35,802 nt of DNA from a virus. Made by a program: the position numbers and the translations under genes. The stretch is from IMG/VR virus record IMGVR_UViG_3300008113_000163, positions 1 through 35,802 of that record; one strand, given 5' to 3'. How positions within the stretch are numbered: the first letter of the stretch is position 1; every line of letters begins with the position of its first letter. Positions 1 to 8,996 of the stretch are shown here, piece after piece. Below the pieces are notes generated by a model that was not told the origin of the DNA, made no database searches, and saw only the letters and a list, made by a program, of their open reading frames with translations.

Positions 1-3000
1 TCTTGATTTACCTGCCACTTCTTGTACAGTGAAATCTTGATCTTCGTGGATTGCAAGACGATCTACGAATCCAATGATTGAGCCAGCTTCTGCAATTACA
101 GGAAGCTCTACATAACCATTAGAAATATCAGTGGCGGTCAGATCAAATGAAGCCTTATCCCAAACAATGTTTGATTTAAGACCTGAAGAACCTACTGATA
201 AAGAAGCTCCATCAAGTTTAATGTCAAGTTTTCCAGTAGAGATACTTTTCTCAATACCAAAACCTGCAACGGCAGAACTGATCTGTAACTCAGCTACAGC
301 ATTGTCTGCAATCTTATCATTAGTTACAGAGTCATTAGCCAATTCAGAAGTATTAACTCCTGACATAGGAATGTAAAGTTGATTAGAACCATTGATGCCG
401 ATACGAGTTCCGTCAACTTTTACATCAAGTTTTCCGCTGATGCCTTTTTCCATTGCAAAACCCGCAACAGCAGAACTAATTTGAAGTTCGGCTACGGCAT
501 TGTCCGCAATTTTGTCATTAGTTACTGAATCGTTAGCAAGTTCAGAAGTGCCAACACCAGACATAGGAATGTAAAGTTGATTAGATCCGTTAATGCCAAT
601 TCTAGTCCCATCAACTTTGACATCTAACTTTCCAGATATTCCTTTTTCCATTGCAAAACCTGCAACGGCAGAGCTAATTTGTAACTCAGAAACAGCGTTA
701 TCAGCGATCTTGTCATTAGTTACGGAATCGTTGGCAAGTTCAGAAGTTCCAACCCCTGACATAGGGATATAAAGTTGGTTAGAGCCATTGATGCCGATTC
801 TAGATCCGTCAACCTTAACATCTAGTTTGCCAGAGATACCTTTCTCCATTGCGAAACCTGCAACGGAAGAACTGATCTGTAATTCAGAAACAGCGTTGTC
901 GGCAATTTTGTCGTTAGTTACAGAGTCATTAGCTAATTCAGAAGTTCCAATCCCAGACATAGGAACGTAGAGCTGGTTAGAGCCATTTATTCCAATTCTA
1001 GTCCCATCAAATTTTACATCAAGTTTTCCAGAAATGCCTTTCTCCATTGCAAAACCTGCAACTGAAGAACTAATCTGAAGTTCAGCCACAGCGTTGTCTG
1101 CAATCTTGTCGTTAGTTACTGAGTCATTGGCAAGTTGACTTGTGCCAATCCCAGACATAGGAACATGGAGTTGGTTAGAACCGTTTACGCCGATAGTAGA
1201 GTTATCGTAAAGAACATTGAACTCTGTTCCAGTAAGAGAAAGAGCATCTCCTGCTGAATATGTTCCAGCACCTGAGAATTGTACGAATTTTACGGGGGTA
1301 GTTCCTACTGTAGCAACAGTTTCGCTCATTACCCACCCAGTGTTTGCGTACTGAGATCCGCTTTGAACAAAGACAAAGTCTCCACCAGCCATCTCAGTCG
1401 GAGTGTCAAAATCAATAGCTCTTGTAAGCCTTGTGATGTCGCCACTTCCATTAATGTGAGCAGATTCTTTAATGTAATAGATACCATTTTCAGGATCTAG
1501 GTTGCTTCCATTTTGAAAAGCTACAATAATTCTATCGCCTACGTTAAATGAAGATACGCCATCGATTCCTGCAATTGGAGAACCGCTGAAATTTAGGAAA
1601 GCCCCAACACCATCAACACCCGGATCGTATGTACCGTCAAGGTCAAAGTCAGCAAGTAGTCTGACAGGAGCATGAACATGAAGACCTTCAGCAATTGCAT
1701 CAACATATTGCTTAGTAACTGCATCTCTAGGAGCTTGAGGATCTGCCAATCCCACAATATTATAATGTACTCCCGGAGAAGTAGACATATTTAAGTTGCC
1801 CGCCATTGGACGAGAACCGTCTAGAGTTAGATAATCATCTTGTAGATCTTCTAATGCATCAATATACCCCTGTAAAGTAGTATCGGCATTTACTCTATTA
1901 CTAGTTTCTGTTGTAAGGTCAGTTCTAGCAAGGTGTAAGTTTTCATCTAAAATGGTATCTGCATCTGCTAAAGAGGTGGCTACTTGAATGAAGTTAGCAA
2001 ACGAATTAGGTAGGTAATCTCCGTTAGTATCTAATCCAGCTCCTGCTTGAGTGTCATTAAGTTCCGACTGAATGTCAGCTATTGCAACATCTAAAATAGT
2101 GGTAGCATCGTGTATGCTTGCAGCAGCTGAGATGTAATTAGAAGCTACACTTTGAATATAAGTTCCATCTCCAGCTAATCCAGCACCTCCTTGAGTAGTA
2201 TCAAGTTCAGTCTGTAGTCCAGATAGTGATCCTGAACCTCCACCAGAGATTGCTTCAACGGCACTAGATAACTCTTGTAGAGCTTCTTTGATTGTAGAGT
2301 TAGGTGAAATAACCGGGCTTGTTCCTGTAAAAGTTCCTAAATCATCAGAATCAACAAGTACTCCACTAAGAGTTACTAAATGAGAAACGTCATCTACAAC
2401 AGCACTTACTGCATTTGACCTATCAGTAATTTCTTGAGCAAGACCGTCGGCTACAACTTTAATAGCTGCATCTAAATCATTATCAGCATCTGCTAAAGAA
2501 CTAGATGTACTAATGTAGTTAGCTGCACCGTTAGCAATATAAGAACCATCCGTATCTAATCCAGCACCTGCTTGAGTAGTGTCGAGTTCTGATTGAACAG
2601 AGCCTACTTCACTATCTACGTAACTTTTAACGGCTTTTGCAGAAGCGATAGTATCATCAGAAGCAGATACGCTTGATAAATCTGTATCTAATACGCCTGA
2701 TTTAAAATTATCTACTTCTAGGTTAGAAATAGTGTTGCTATCTGCGTCAATAGTCTTATTAGAGAGAGTTTGAGTGTGGCTGACAGTAACCACTTGAGCT
2801 TGAGCTCCAACTTCTCCAATTTTAAACTTTGAAGCTAGAGAGCTATCAAATGAGACAGCTGCATCTGTAGCATCGGACATTTCAACAGTAATACCTGCCC
2901 CAGCTGAATCAGCAGAAGCAACTGTACCGTCTTTGTTAACTACGACATTTGCATCCGTAACTTGTAAAGTAGCGGATTCAATACTAGTAATCGCACCTTG

Positions 3001-3189
3001 GACTACTAGATCTCCTTCCACTACCACATCGCTAGGAATTACTAACTGATCGGTTACGTTTAATTTAAGTACTTCTACTTCGGTATTAGTAGAGTCCTTT
3101 GCTCGAACTGCTTGACCTTGTTCAAGTAAGATTTTATCTCCATCTACTTGATTGTCGCCAAGAAACTTTTTTTGTAATTGTTGCGCCAT
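1..3189 (-). CDS. Large tail fibre protein with tandem repeats (partial, runs off left edge)
   Basis: The frame is open from an ATG at 3189 to the window edge, about 1063 residues with no stop. The N-terminus MAQQLQKKFLGDNQ is followed by stretches typical of phage fibres: three copies of an ELDTTQAGAGL-type module (about 48 aa), PQAPRDAVTKQYVDAIAEGL (a collar-type segment), then a module with VGDRIIVAFQNG and NGIYYIKES that is common in tail fibres. Next come five 66-aa repeats containing SELANDSVTNDKIADNAV and the INGSNQLYVPMSG motif. The last visible part (DLTATDISNGYVEL, then RLAIHEDQDFTV) resembles a terminal beta domain, so I expect the true end within a few dozen codons beyond base 1. 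It is a structural, probably receptor-facing protein, and the last gene of the fibre cluster in the window. The exact adhesion target is unknown. Confidence 0.85.
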   Translation of the reverse strand, partial: MAQQLQKKFLGDNQVDGDKILLEQGQAVRAKDSTNTEVEVLKLNVTDQLVIPSDVVVEGDLVVQGAITSIESATLQVTDANVVVNKDGTVASADSAGAGITVEMSDATDAAVSFDSSLASKFKIGEVGAQAQVVTVSHTQTLSNKTIDADSNTISNLEVDNFKSGVLDTDLSSVSASDDTIASAKAVKSYVDSEVGSVQSELDTTQAGAGLDTDGSYIANGAANYISTSSSLADADNDLDAAIKVVADGLAQEITDRSNAVSAVVDDVSHLVTLSGVLVDSDDLGTFTGTSPVISPNSTIKEALQELSSAVEAISGGGSGSLSGLQTELDTTQGGAGLAGDGTYIQSVASNYISAAASIHDATTILDVAIADIQSELNDTQAGAGLDTNGDYLPNSFANFIQVATSLADADTILDENLHLARTDLTTETSNRVNADTTLQGYIDALEDLQDDYLTLDGSRPMAGNLNMSTSPGVHYNIVGLADPQAPRDAVTKQYVDAIAEGLHVHAPVRLLADFDLDGTYDPGVDGVGAFLNFSGSPIAGIDGVSSFNVGDRIIVAFQNGSNLDPENGIYYIKESAHINGSGDITRLTRAIDFDTPTEMAGGDFVFVQSGSQYANTGWVMSETVATVGTTPVKFVQFSGAGTYSAGDALSLTGTEFNVLYDNSTIGVNGSNQLHVPMSGIGTSQLANDSVTNDKIADNAVAELQISSSVAGFAMEKGISGKLDVKFDGTRIGINGSNQLYVPMSGIGTSELANDSVTNDKIADNAVSELQISSSVAGFAMEKGISGKLDVKVDGSRIGINGSNQLYIPMSGVGTSELANDSVTNDKIADNAVSELQISSAVAGFAMEKGISGKLDVKVDGTRIGINGSNQLYIPMSGVGTSELANDSVTNDKIADNAVAELQISSAVAGFAMEKGISGKLDVKVDGTRIGINGSNQLYIPMSGVNTSELANDSVTNDKIADNAVAELQISSAVAGFGIEKSISTGKLDIKLDGASLSVGSSGLKSNIVWDKASFDLTATDISNGYVELPVIAEAGSIIGFVDRLAIHEDQDFTVQEVAGKSR
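165..1154 (-). repeat. Five tandem 198-bp (66-aa) coding repeats in fibre gene
   Basis: The conserved PMSG codons recur with GAC at plus-strand 362, 560, 758, 956 and 1154, an exact 198-bp period with no indels. Each unit encodes ELANDSVTNDKIADNAV, then ELQISS(A/S)VAGF, EKGISGKLDVK and a GxNGSNQLY segment. The unit nearest the C-terminus is the most divergent: it has IEKSIS where the others have MEKGIS, followed by an altered end (about 165-362). Differences between units are mostly third-position, with amino acids kept. Confidence 0.9.
1930..2605 (-). repeat. Three imperfect repeats of an ELDTTQAGAGL module
   Basis: Three related protein modules of about 45-48 aa sit in the N-terminal third of the large fibre. 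They begin near plus-strand 2605 (ELDTTQAGAGLDTDGSYI), 2215 (ELDTTQGGAGLAGDGTYI) and 2071 (ELNDTQAGAGLDTNGDYL). Each continues with a pattern like ANYI...SLADAD..LD. The first and second copies are separated by about 80 unrelated residues, and the second and third are adjacent. The DNA is diverged. Boundaries are approximate. Confidence 0.7.
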
Positions 3190-3209
3190 ATATATTCCCC
3201 TCCCAGAGA

Positions 3210-3587
3210 TTAATGCTGAATTATCAGTATATCATTTTCTTCTAAAAAATTATCTAAACCAAGTCCTGACCAAGACAGGACATTTCCCGTAACTTCAAAA
3301 TCTACTCCATTTAGCTGAGTAATCCCACCTATCGGAGTTACACTTACTTCCGATGCATATATAGGAGTCATAGGAAGTAATAAAAAACCATCAATCAAAT
3401 TCTGTTGAGTAATTACAACAGTATAGCTTCTATAATTATATTTACTACGAGGTATCCAGTCATCTACATTAGACGTTCCCACTGAAAAAAATTCTTCATT
3501 AGTAAGAACATTTATCCAATGTATCCCAGCTTCTGGAGGTGGGGTGGTCGGGTTCGTAGTTTTTCTAACAATGTGTGGACTAATCAT
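3210..3587 (-). CDS. Tail fibre-associated beta protein, 125 aa
   Basis: A short structural-type protein with no enzymatic motif. The C-terminal half (LLLPMTPIYASEVSVTPIGG, then LNGVDFEVTGNVLSW and GLDNFLEENDILIIQH) matches a beta-rich terminal domain often seen at the ends of phage tail proteins, with the pattern DF-V-GN-L-W and a closing GD/ND-x-L-I-I strand. The same scheme is visible at the cut end of the neighbouring large fibre. It starts 4 bases inside the end of the upstream gene (ATGA overlap at 3584-3587) and ends 20 bases before the large fibre starts, so the three are probably co-translated. It is likely a fibre cap or adaptor. Confidence is good that the gene is real and modest on its role. 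Confidence 0.7.
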   Translation of the reverse strand: MISPHIVRKTTNPTTPPPEAGIHWINVLTNEEFFSVGTSNVDDWIPRSKYNYRSYTVVITQQNLIDGFLLLPMTPIYASEVSVTPIGGITQLNGVDFEVTGNVLSWSGLGLDNFLEENDILIIQH

Positions 3588-3766
3588 ACAAAATAATCAT
3601 CATCCTGATAAAGAATTGAGTCCTCGTCAAATAGTATATCCGCCGTACCTAGCGGAATAACTGAATCATCTATTTCGATAGCTATACTTTTAATTACCTC
3701 CTGCCTCGTAAGAGGTTCTATAACTTGATCAAAATTGCCTGTAAAAGGATTGAAAACATATTTCAT
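3584..3766 (-). CDS. Small fibre-operon protein, 60 aa
   Basis: A 60-residue acidic protein whose start, MKYVFNPFTGNFDQV, resembles a recurring N-terminus of short phage tail-region proteins (the NPFTG-x-x-D pattern). The rest (IPLGTADILFDEDSIL, then YQDDDYFV) is acidic and probably beta-rich. It begins 2 bases after the stop of the upstream 329-aa gene and overlaps the next gene by 4 bases, consistent with translational coupling. No enzymatic motif is visible. It is probably a minor structural or assembly protein of the fibre complex. The function is unknown. Confidence 0.6.
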   Translation of the reverse strand: MKYVFNPFTGNFDQVIEPLTRQEVIKSIAIEIDDSVIPLGTADILFDEDSILYQDDDYFV

Positions 3767-3768
3767 TT

Positions 3769-4758
3769 CTAGATCCTTTCGACAGATTCAATATTTCCCT
3801 GTGCGTTATAGGTAATTATAAGAGTTACTAGTAATTCCCTACTCTCCCCAAATTTCTGCACAAATATTAAAAAACCAGAGTTTACATCTAGTGCAGAACT
3901 AGTTATACCTATACTGTTATTTGTAACAATTAAGGTGTCGTTATCTATATTTGTTATAAATTCAGATGTTAAATCAAGTACTGATTTCGTATTTTGAGCA
4001 ACTGTAGATGCTGAAGACCCTGAGGTTATATTTACCATTAATCCAGTTTTTCCCGATATAGCCGGATCAATTCCAGCTCCACCTACATTGTACCATACAT
4101 AATATTGATTTTCATTTAGTGCTGAGTTTATAAAAAAATATTTGTTATTAAGAGTTTGACTATCTGCCCCTTCTGTATTTTTAATATACAAGGAAGTGTT
4201 AAAATCATAAGAACTAGGCTTAATTCCAGAAGAACTACTTGAAATTATTACATAATAAGAGCTATGAGCGGCTAAGAAGTTGGCATCTATATCCATAGCT
4301 TGTGCAGTTCTATTGGCTATAGTTTCACTTGTGTGAGTAGATAGCAAGCTTACTTGGATACTTCTATAGGTTCCTACAACATCGGGTTCAGTATTTGAAA
4401 AATCAACATTAAACCATACTTTTACAGCCCCTACATCATCATGCACTACGAAGGCTTTTCCTGCTAATGAGGCTGGAGTTCTATTTAAAAATGCAAGTAT
4501 TGTCTTGTGGGCAGATCCTAGCAAATCTCCTCTAGTGGAAATTCTAGTTTCTTGATACGCTCCATTTGAATAATATTTTGCATCTTTTATATTACCAGTT
4601 CCAAATCCTGTGGTGTAATAAGTCAAATCCACTTTACCATATCTGACGGGTACTAAACTATTAACCGCTACTATATTAAGTGCTTTGGCTTCCTCATTGT
4701 GAGAAGAAGTAATAGAGTTGGTATAATCTAAAGAAGTGGGCTTGTGATTTTTATTCAT
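3769..4758 (-). CDS. Virion structural protein with two tandem beta modules, 329 aa
   Basis: After an N-terminal region of about 90 aa, the protein holds two related modules of about 105 aa each. The first starts at LAGKAFVVHDDVGAVKVWFN and the second at LNNKYFFINSALNENQYYVW. Both then carry a pattern like VG/GIDP..., a V-x-(I/L)-x-(S/T) strand, TxA-x-N/R-T, and an (I/V)T-x-(S/N)-x-x-(G/S)I segment. Repeats of this design occur in phage virion proteins of unknown function. The gene follows the 1285-aa fibre after a 24-base gap that contains a good extended -10 promoter, so it may also be transcribed on its own. It is likely a fibre or baseplate-type structural protein. I see no catalytic motif. 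Confidence 0.7.
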   Translation of the reverse strand: MNKNHKPTSLDYTNSITSSHNEEAKALNIVAVNSLVPVRYGKVDLTYYTTGFGTGNIKDAKYYSNGAYQETRISTRGDLLGSAHKTILAFLNRTPASLAGKAFVVHDDVGAVKVWFNVDFSNTEPDVVGTYRSIQVSLLSTHTSETIANRTAQAMDIDANFLAAHSSYYVIISSSSSGIKPSSYDFNTSLYIKNTEGADSQTLNNKYFFINSALNENQYYVWYNVGGAGIDPAISGKTGLMVNITSGSSASTVAQNTKSVLDLTSEFITNIDNDTLIVTNNSIGITSSALDVNSGFLIFVQKFGESRELLVTLIITYNAQGNIESVERI

Positions 4759-4771
4759 AAAATCTTATATT

Positions 4772-4800
4772 ATTATAGCATACTAAACACTAGTTGTAAT
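4772..4800 (-). promoter_or_regulatory. Candidate extended -10 promoter upstream of the 329-aa gene
   Basis: On the minus strand ATTACA (-35-like, 4 of 6) is followed after 17 bases by TATAAT, directly preceded by TGC, an extended -10. It lies across the end of the 1285-aa fibre gene and the intergenic gap. The start codon at 4758 is only about 14 bases past the -10, so a transcript from here would have a leader of only a few bases. Confidence 0.45.
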
Positions 4801-7800
4801 TGCTCTAAATTTAATAGTTGCTGACGTAAATCCCATGTACGAAGAACTAGTGTATTGAATTTGTCCCGCAGGAGTTATAGTAAATTCAATCCCAGATCCA
4901 TCGCCCTCTGAATTTATTGAGATAACCCAATCAAAAGTTTTTTGAATTCCTCGTATTTCAAAAACTTCATACAAACTATCAATAGCACTTATTTTAACAG
5001 ATACTAGAGCATTAAAGGATCTAACTATACTATTATCAAAATAAAGCCCACCAACATCTGCTGGGGTTGATTGATTACTGAGAGCAGAAAAACTGTTTTC
5101 TATTATATCTCCAGAAGAACCTAGTGCGGCATTTAAAGTTTGTAAATTTACTGCATCTAGTGAGCTTGTAGGATTTGCAAGATTAGTTAACTTAAATCCT
5201 CCCATAGATTGAGGTCCAGTAAAAGCTACACTGCCGTCTTTTTCTATAACTACAGAAGAATATGCTCTACTATTGATATCATTTTGTAAACCTGACACTA
5301 CAGAGTCTATCTCAGTTTCAGTATAAAAAGAATCTTGTGCTCTAGCTTGAGTTAAGTATTGCGGATGGTCGTCATTTGATAGTCCAGATAATAATCCGTG
5401 AGTAGTAGCTTCTCCGGCTGGAGTGTATAGTTGAGTTCCTCTAAAATCTACATAATCTCCGCCATTAACTGATCTTACTATAGCTTGTGGAGTATTACTA
5501 AATGAATCAGATGATTCTAAAACAACGCTTCCAATAGGAACAAATTCTGCAAAAGGAAGTCCTGATAAGGAACTTATCTCGCTAGCCGCTGCTAATCTTG
5601 CTGCAGTTACATTTCCATAGGTAGAAGTTCCTTGTATAGCAATTACGTGGTCATCTATATCATTTGTTGCAAAGTAGTGTATTAAAATAAATGCGTTATT
5701 TGCTATCTCCGTTAGCTGCCAAGTGCTCCCAGTATATTCATTGTATGGAATTCTTCCAGATGATCCAGTATATCCGGCAGTTCCACTATAGATAAAGGGA
5801 AATGAATCCGGAGATTTTCTTCTCCATAGTTGTCCTTGTCTATAATATACAGGAATTTGAGATTGCGCTGGTAGAGTATGGATAATATCTTCATCTCTAA
5901 TATGACCTGAATCCGAAGTAAATTGAGCGTCTACGTCAGAATTACCTGCTCCATTTACTGTAAAACCTTGGAGTGCTAAACCCGATAGATATCTAGCTCC
6001 GAGAACTGTATGGAAGTATGAATGTGTTTCTCCATCCATAGTAATTCCATGTCTCTCTTCTGCAAAGTAAACATGTTGATTAATCTCAGAATTCCAATAA
6101 ACTATAGCTACAAAAGCATATTCTTTTATAATTTCTGCTGTAAATACCGTAGTGGAAGCTAAATCTCCATTACTGTCATAGTAAATGTAGTGATTACCAT
6201 CAGTGTTTGGTATAATTAGAGTTTCTGATAAATTTTTATTATATTTTACTCCTTTTATATAAATATCAAAAGAAGTAGAAGATGGTTGAATTGTAAATTC
6301 TCTAGTTAAATCATCAAAAGATAGTACAGAATCTGTTCTATTTACAAACCCAGTGGGTTCCTTTGTATCTGTAAATATATCATTGACTGCCGATCCTCCG
6401 CCTTCAACAGAAGATATTCTATCTGCAAGTTGATCTAGAGCTGAATTTGTTAAAGAAGGGGTGGGAGACCAATCTGAAGAATCAAGAGGAGAGTATGTTA
6501 CTGAAGATGCGCTTGCATTACCTGCAATCCAAGTAGATCCATTCCATTTGATTACCTCTCCTGAATTAGCTCCAGATTGAGTAATGTTTGAAACAGGTAT
6601 ATTTGCTAAGAGTACTTTTGTATAAGTGCCCGCTAATCCACCCAAAGCATCCGAAGCTGTGTCTATTTGTATAGTAGGAGTATCTCCCATTACCACATTT
6701 CCGTATGCAAATTCAGATGCTCCAAATAAGTTGCTATCTAAGATTCTTAAAACTGCTGTGCCATATGCAGTTACTGAAGATACAAACTTACAATTTTCAA
6801 ATATAAAAATAGGACTGTAGATATCAATATTAGAAATAATTAAACATTCGGAAACATTTCCTGCTCCGTGGCAAGTTCCCCCAAAAATAGTACTTTCTGA
6901 GATAGTTAAAAATACGTTTGCATTACTATCAATTCTATTTATACTAGTAACTGTCTGCTTTAGTGTTATCAATCCACTGGTCGAAGAAGAAGCATCAATA
7001 TTTAAAGAGCCTAAGTTTAACTCTTCAAATAATATATCTACATTTCCAACAGGGGAAGTATAGGAAAATCCATTAGCTACTATTACGGACCCTTGTGAAA
7101 CACCTTTAATTGTTATGAACGCTAATGTCGAAGGGATTACTACTTGAGGTTCTGTGTAAAATCCGGGAAGAATTGCAATTACAGAGGTGCCAGAAGCTGC
7201 TGCTATAGCATCTGCAATAGTTGTAAATGGTCTAAATAAACTTCCGTCTGCTCCAGACAAAGAAGCCGTGGAATCTACAAATAAAACTCCAGTAACGGTA
7301 GAAATATTTTCTACCCATTTCTTAGTGGCAGCGTCCTGTGGAGATACGGGATCTAACACATTTTGTATAGTGTGATTGACAGCATCAATACTACCAGAAA
7401 CATTTTGATTTAGATATACTACTTGTTTTGAATCTAGTGTAATTGACCCATTTGGTCCAGTTCCGCTAGACTGACCTGCTTCTAGGATAATATTGGCAGG
7501 ATTTCCGTCTACGTTGCTACCTCCAGTAAGATATATAGAACCTGCAGAATCTGATCCTTGAGCATCTCCTGTAATTAATTTTACATTACCGCTAGACTCA
7601 GTAGTTTGATTGTCAGACCTGATTTCAATATTAGAAGTAGAATTTAAGCCGTATACAGAAAATTGGACATTTTCTCCAAGCGCACTCATATTGAGCGAAC
7701 CTGTCATTGTATCTCCAACTTTGTCCACTTTTAAATCAAGGGCATCTTGAGTATCATTGCTTATAGGTTTATCCGCATCACTTGTATTGTCAACAAATCC

Positions 7801-8640
7801 AAGTCCAATATCAGTTTTATTTAAAGTTACAATTCCTACTTTTGAATTTACGGAATTTACTTCAGAAGGAGAAATTTCAATATATACAGATCCTGACCAT
7901 CTATAAGTTTTATTAGAATCCAAGGCTACGTATATTTTAGAAGATTCTCCAATTAAAGGAAAAGACAACAGGTCTGAGTACTCCTCTACGTCATCAACAA
8001 AAGAAGGAAGATATAGTGCGTCAATTTTACTAAGTGAGTTTAAAGGGGCTACTCCATTTGCAGCGCCTTTTTGAGTAGAGTCTATTTTATTTGATAAATC
8101 TCCTTCTACTGTTGTTACTCTATCCGCTAACTGATCTAATCCTCCGTCTAAAGTAGTCGGAACTGGAGACCAATCTGAAGATTCGGATGGACTGTAAGTT
8201 AGAGCTGCTGTAAAATCAATCGTCTTTGTAAGATTATCGCCGACAATACTTATGCTTCCGTCAGAAGAGATAAGCTCTAAATTTTCTATATTGGTTAGAT
8301 CATCGCCGGATGGAACACCTATAGTATCTATAGCAGATCCCCCGGCTTGGTTAAAAGATGTAGAAATTACTTTTACAAATTGTCCGGTAGAAGAATAGGA
8401 GGTACATTCTATTTCAACTTTTTCATAAGTAAAAACCCCCACTACGGAATTTGTATTCCCAGTAAAGGTTTCTAATACTGTATAATCTGTTTGACCTAGT
8501 ATCTTAGCTCTTACTACTACTTCATTTCCAGAATCAGCGTTTTCAATAACTATTCTAATCTTGGATTCATCCGTAACATCTAATTGACCTACTATTCCAG
8601 CAGATGTTATGTTCTTATTTATCCTCATTTTTATGTCCAT
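4783..8640 (-). CDS. Large tail fibre / tailspike-like protein, 1285 aa
   Basis: The longest complete protein in the window. In order: a beta-rich N-terminal domain (residues 1-140); a YSP-x-x-SSDWSP-x-P...LDQLADR(V/I)-x-(T/S)VEG module near 147-177, repeated near 714-745; a TGDTMTGSLNMS segment; Gly/Ser-rich repeats of the type SIYLTGGS and ANIILEAGQS; a PQDAATKKWVEN collar segment; and, from about 450 to 640, a section beginning VDSTASLSGADGSLFRPF, which is the usual opening of a right-handed parallel beta-helix (pectate-lyase-like) in tailspikes. The last 95 residues match the C-terminus of the 154-aa tail protein at 17721-18185. A strong site (AAGGAG, 5 bases from ATG) supports the start. 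It is probably a receptor-binding fibre. Depolymerase activity is possible but no catalytic residues can be assigned. Confidence 0.85.
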   Translation of the reverse strand: MDIKMRINKNITSAGIVGQLDVTDESKIRIVIENADSGNEVVVRAKILGQTDYTVLETFTGNTNSVVGVFTYEKVEIECTSYSSTGQFVKVISTSFNQAGGSAIDTIGVPSGDDLTNIENLELISSDGSISIVGDNLTKTIDFTAALTYSPSESSDWSPVPTTLDGGLDQLADRVTTVEGDLSNKIDSTQKGAANGVAPLNSLSKIDALYLPSFVDDVEEYSDLLSFPLIGESSKIYVALDSNKTYRWSGSVYIEISPSEVNSVNSKVGIVTLNKTDIGLGFVDNTSDADKPISNDTQDALDLKVDKVGDTMTGSLNMSALGENVQFSVYGLNSTSNIEIRSDNQTTESSGNVKLITGDAQGSDSAGSIYLTGGSNVDGNPANIILEAGQSSGTGPNGSITLDSKQVVYLNQNVSGSIDAVNHTIQNVLDPVSPQDAATKKWVENISTVTGVLFVDSTASLSGADGSLFRPFTTIADAIAAASGTSVIAILPGFYTEPQVVIPSTLAFITIKGVSQGSVIVANGFSYTSPVGNVDILFEELNLGSLNIDASSSTSGLITLKQTVTSINRIDSNANVFLTISESTIFGGTCHGAGNVSECLIISNIDIYSPIFIFENCKFVSSVTAYGTAVLRILDSNLFGASEFAYGNVVMGDTPTIQIDTASDALGGLAGTYTKVLLANIPVSNITQSGANSGEVIKWNGSTWIAGNASASSVTYSPLDSSDWSPTPSLTNSALDQLADRISSVEGGGSAVNDIFTDTKEPTGFVNRTDSVLSFDDLTREFTIQPSSTSFDIYIKGVKYNKNLSETLIIPNTDGNHYIYYDSNGDLASTTVFTAEIIKEYAFVAIVYWNSEINQHVYFAEERHGITMDGETHSYFHTVLGARYLSGLALQGFTVNGAGNSDVDAQFTSDSGHIRDEDIIHTLPAQSQIPVYYRQGQLWRRKSPDSFPFIYSGTAGYTGSSGRIPYNEYTGSTWQLTEIANNAFILIHYFATNDIDDHVIAIQGTSTYGNVTAARLAAASEISSLSGLPFAEFVPIGSVVLESSDSFSNTPQAIVRSVNGGDYVDFRGTQLYTPAGEATTHGLLSGLSNDDHPQYLTQARAQDSFYTETEIDSVVSGLQNDINSRAYSSVVIEKDGSVAFTGPQSMGGFKLTNLANPTSSLDAVNLQTLNAALGSSGDIIENSFSALSNQSTPADVGGLYFDNSIVRSFNALVSVKISAIDSLYEVFEIRGIQKTFDWVISINSEGDGSGIEFTITPAGQIQYTSSSYMGFTSATIKFRAITTSV

Positions 8641-8642
8641 AA

Positions 8643-8996
8643 CTACTCCTTACTATTCATTTTCTTAGATAGAGATCTGCCAAAATATAAAGACGCACAT
8701 ATTATTAGTAACTGTAAAGTGTTCTCTACGTCAACTCCATCAAATATTTTTGCAAATTTATTTAATAAAGAAAATAAACTTAACAAAAATGATATTATCA
8801 ATAAAGTCAAAGATACACTAGGTTTTTTTTCTACAGGATCTTTTATAAAAAATAAAGGAACTCCTGACTCTTGTAAGTTTTTTAAAAATTCTTTTGAGTT
8901 AGACGGAACTATTTCTCTCCTATCTTCTTGCTTTTCCCCCAAAGATCTCGACATGCCCAATACTGGGCGCTTAATTTGCTTTTTGCTTGATCGCAT
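8643..8996 (-). CDS. Small membrane protein with two predicted TM segments, 117 aa
   Basis: The first 55 residues are basic and polar (RSSKKQIKRP...). Two hydrophobic stretches follow: SLTLLIISFLLSLFSLL (about 62-78) and TLQLLIICASLYFGRSL (about 93-109), separated by KFAKIFDGVDVEN. The pattern ends with LYFGR, which I associate with small phage membrane proteins of unknown role. The ATG at 8996 has GAGG five bases upstream. Using it means the gene overlaps the upstream gene by 88 bases in another frame. A start at 8954 would shorten the overlap but has no visible ribosome binding site. It could be a holin-like or virion-associated membrane protein. The function is unproven. Confidence 0.65.
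   Translation of the reverse strand: MRSSKKQIKRPVLGMSRSLGEKQEDRREIVPSNSKEFLKNLQESGVPLFFIKDPVEKKPSVSLTLLIISFLLSLFSLLNKFAKIFDGVDVENTLQLLIICASLYFGRSLSKKMNSKE

Noticed and set aside
165-1154. Regular repeats as a CRISPR array
   Set aside because: The period is 198 bp, fully coding and diverged at silent sites, with no short identical repeats and unique spacers.
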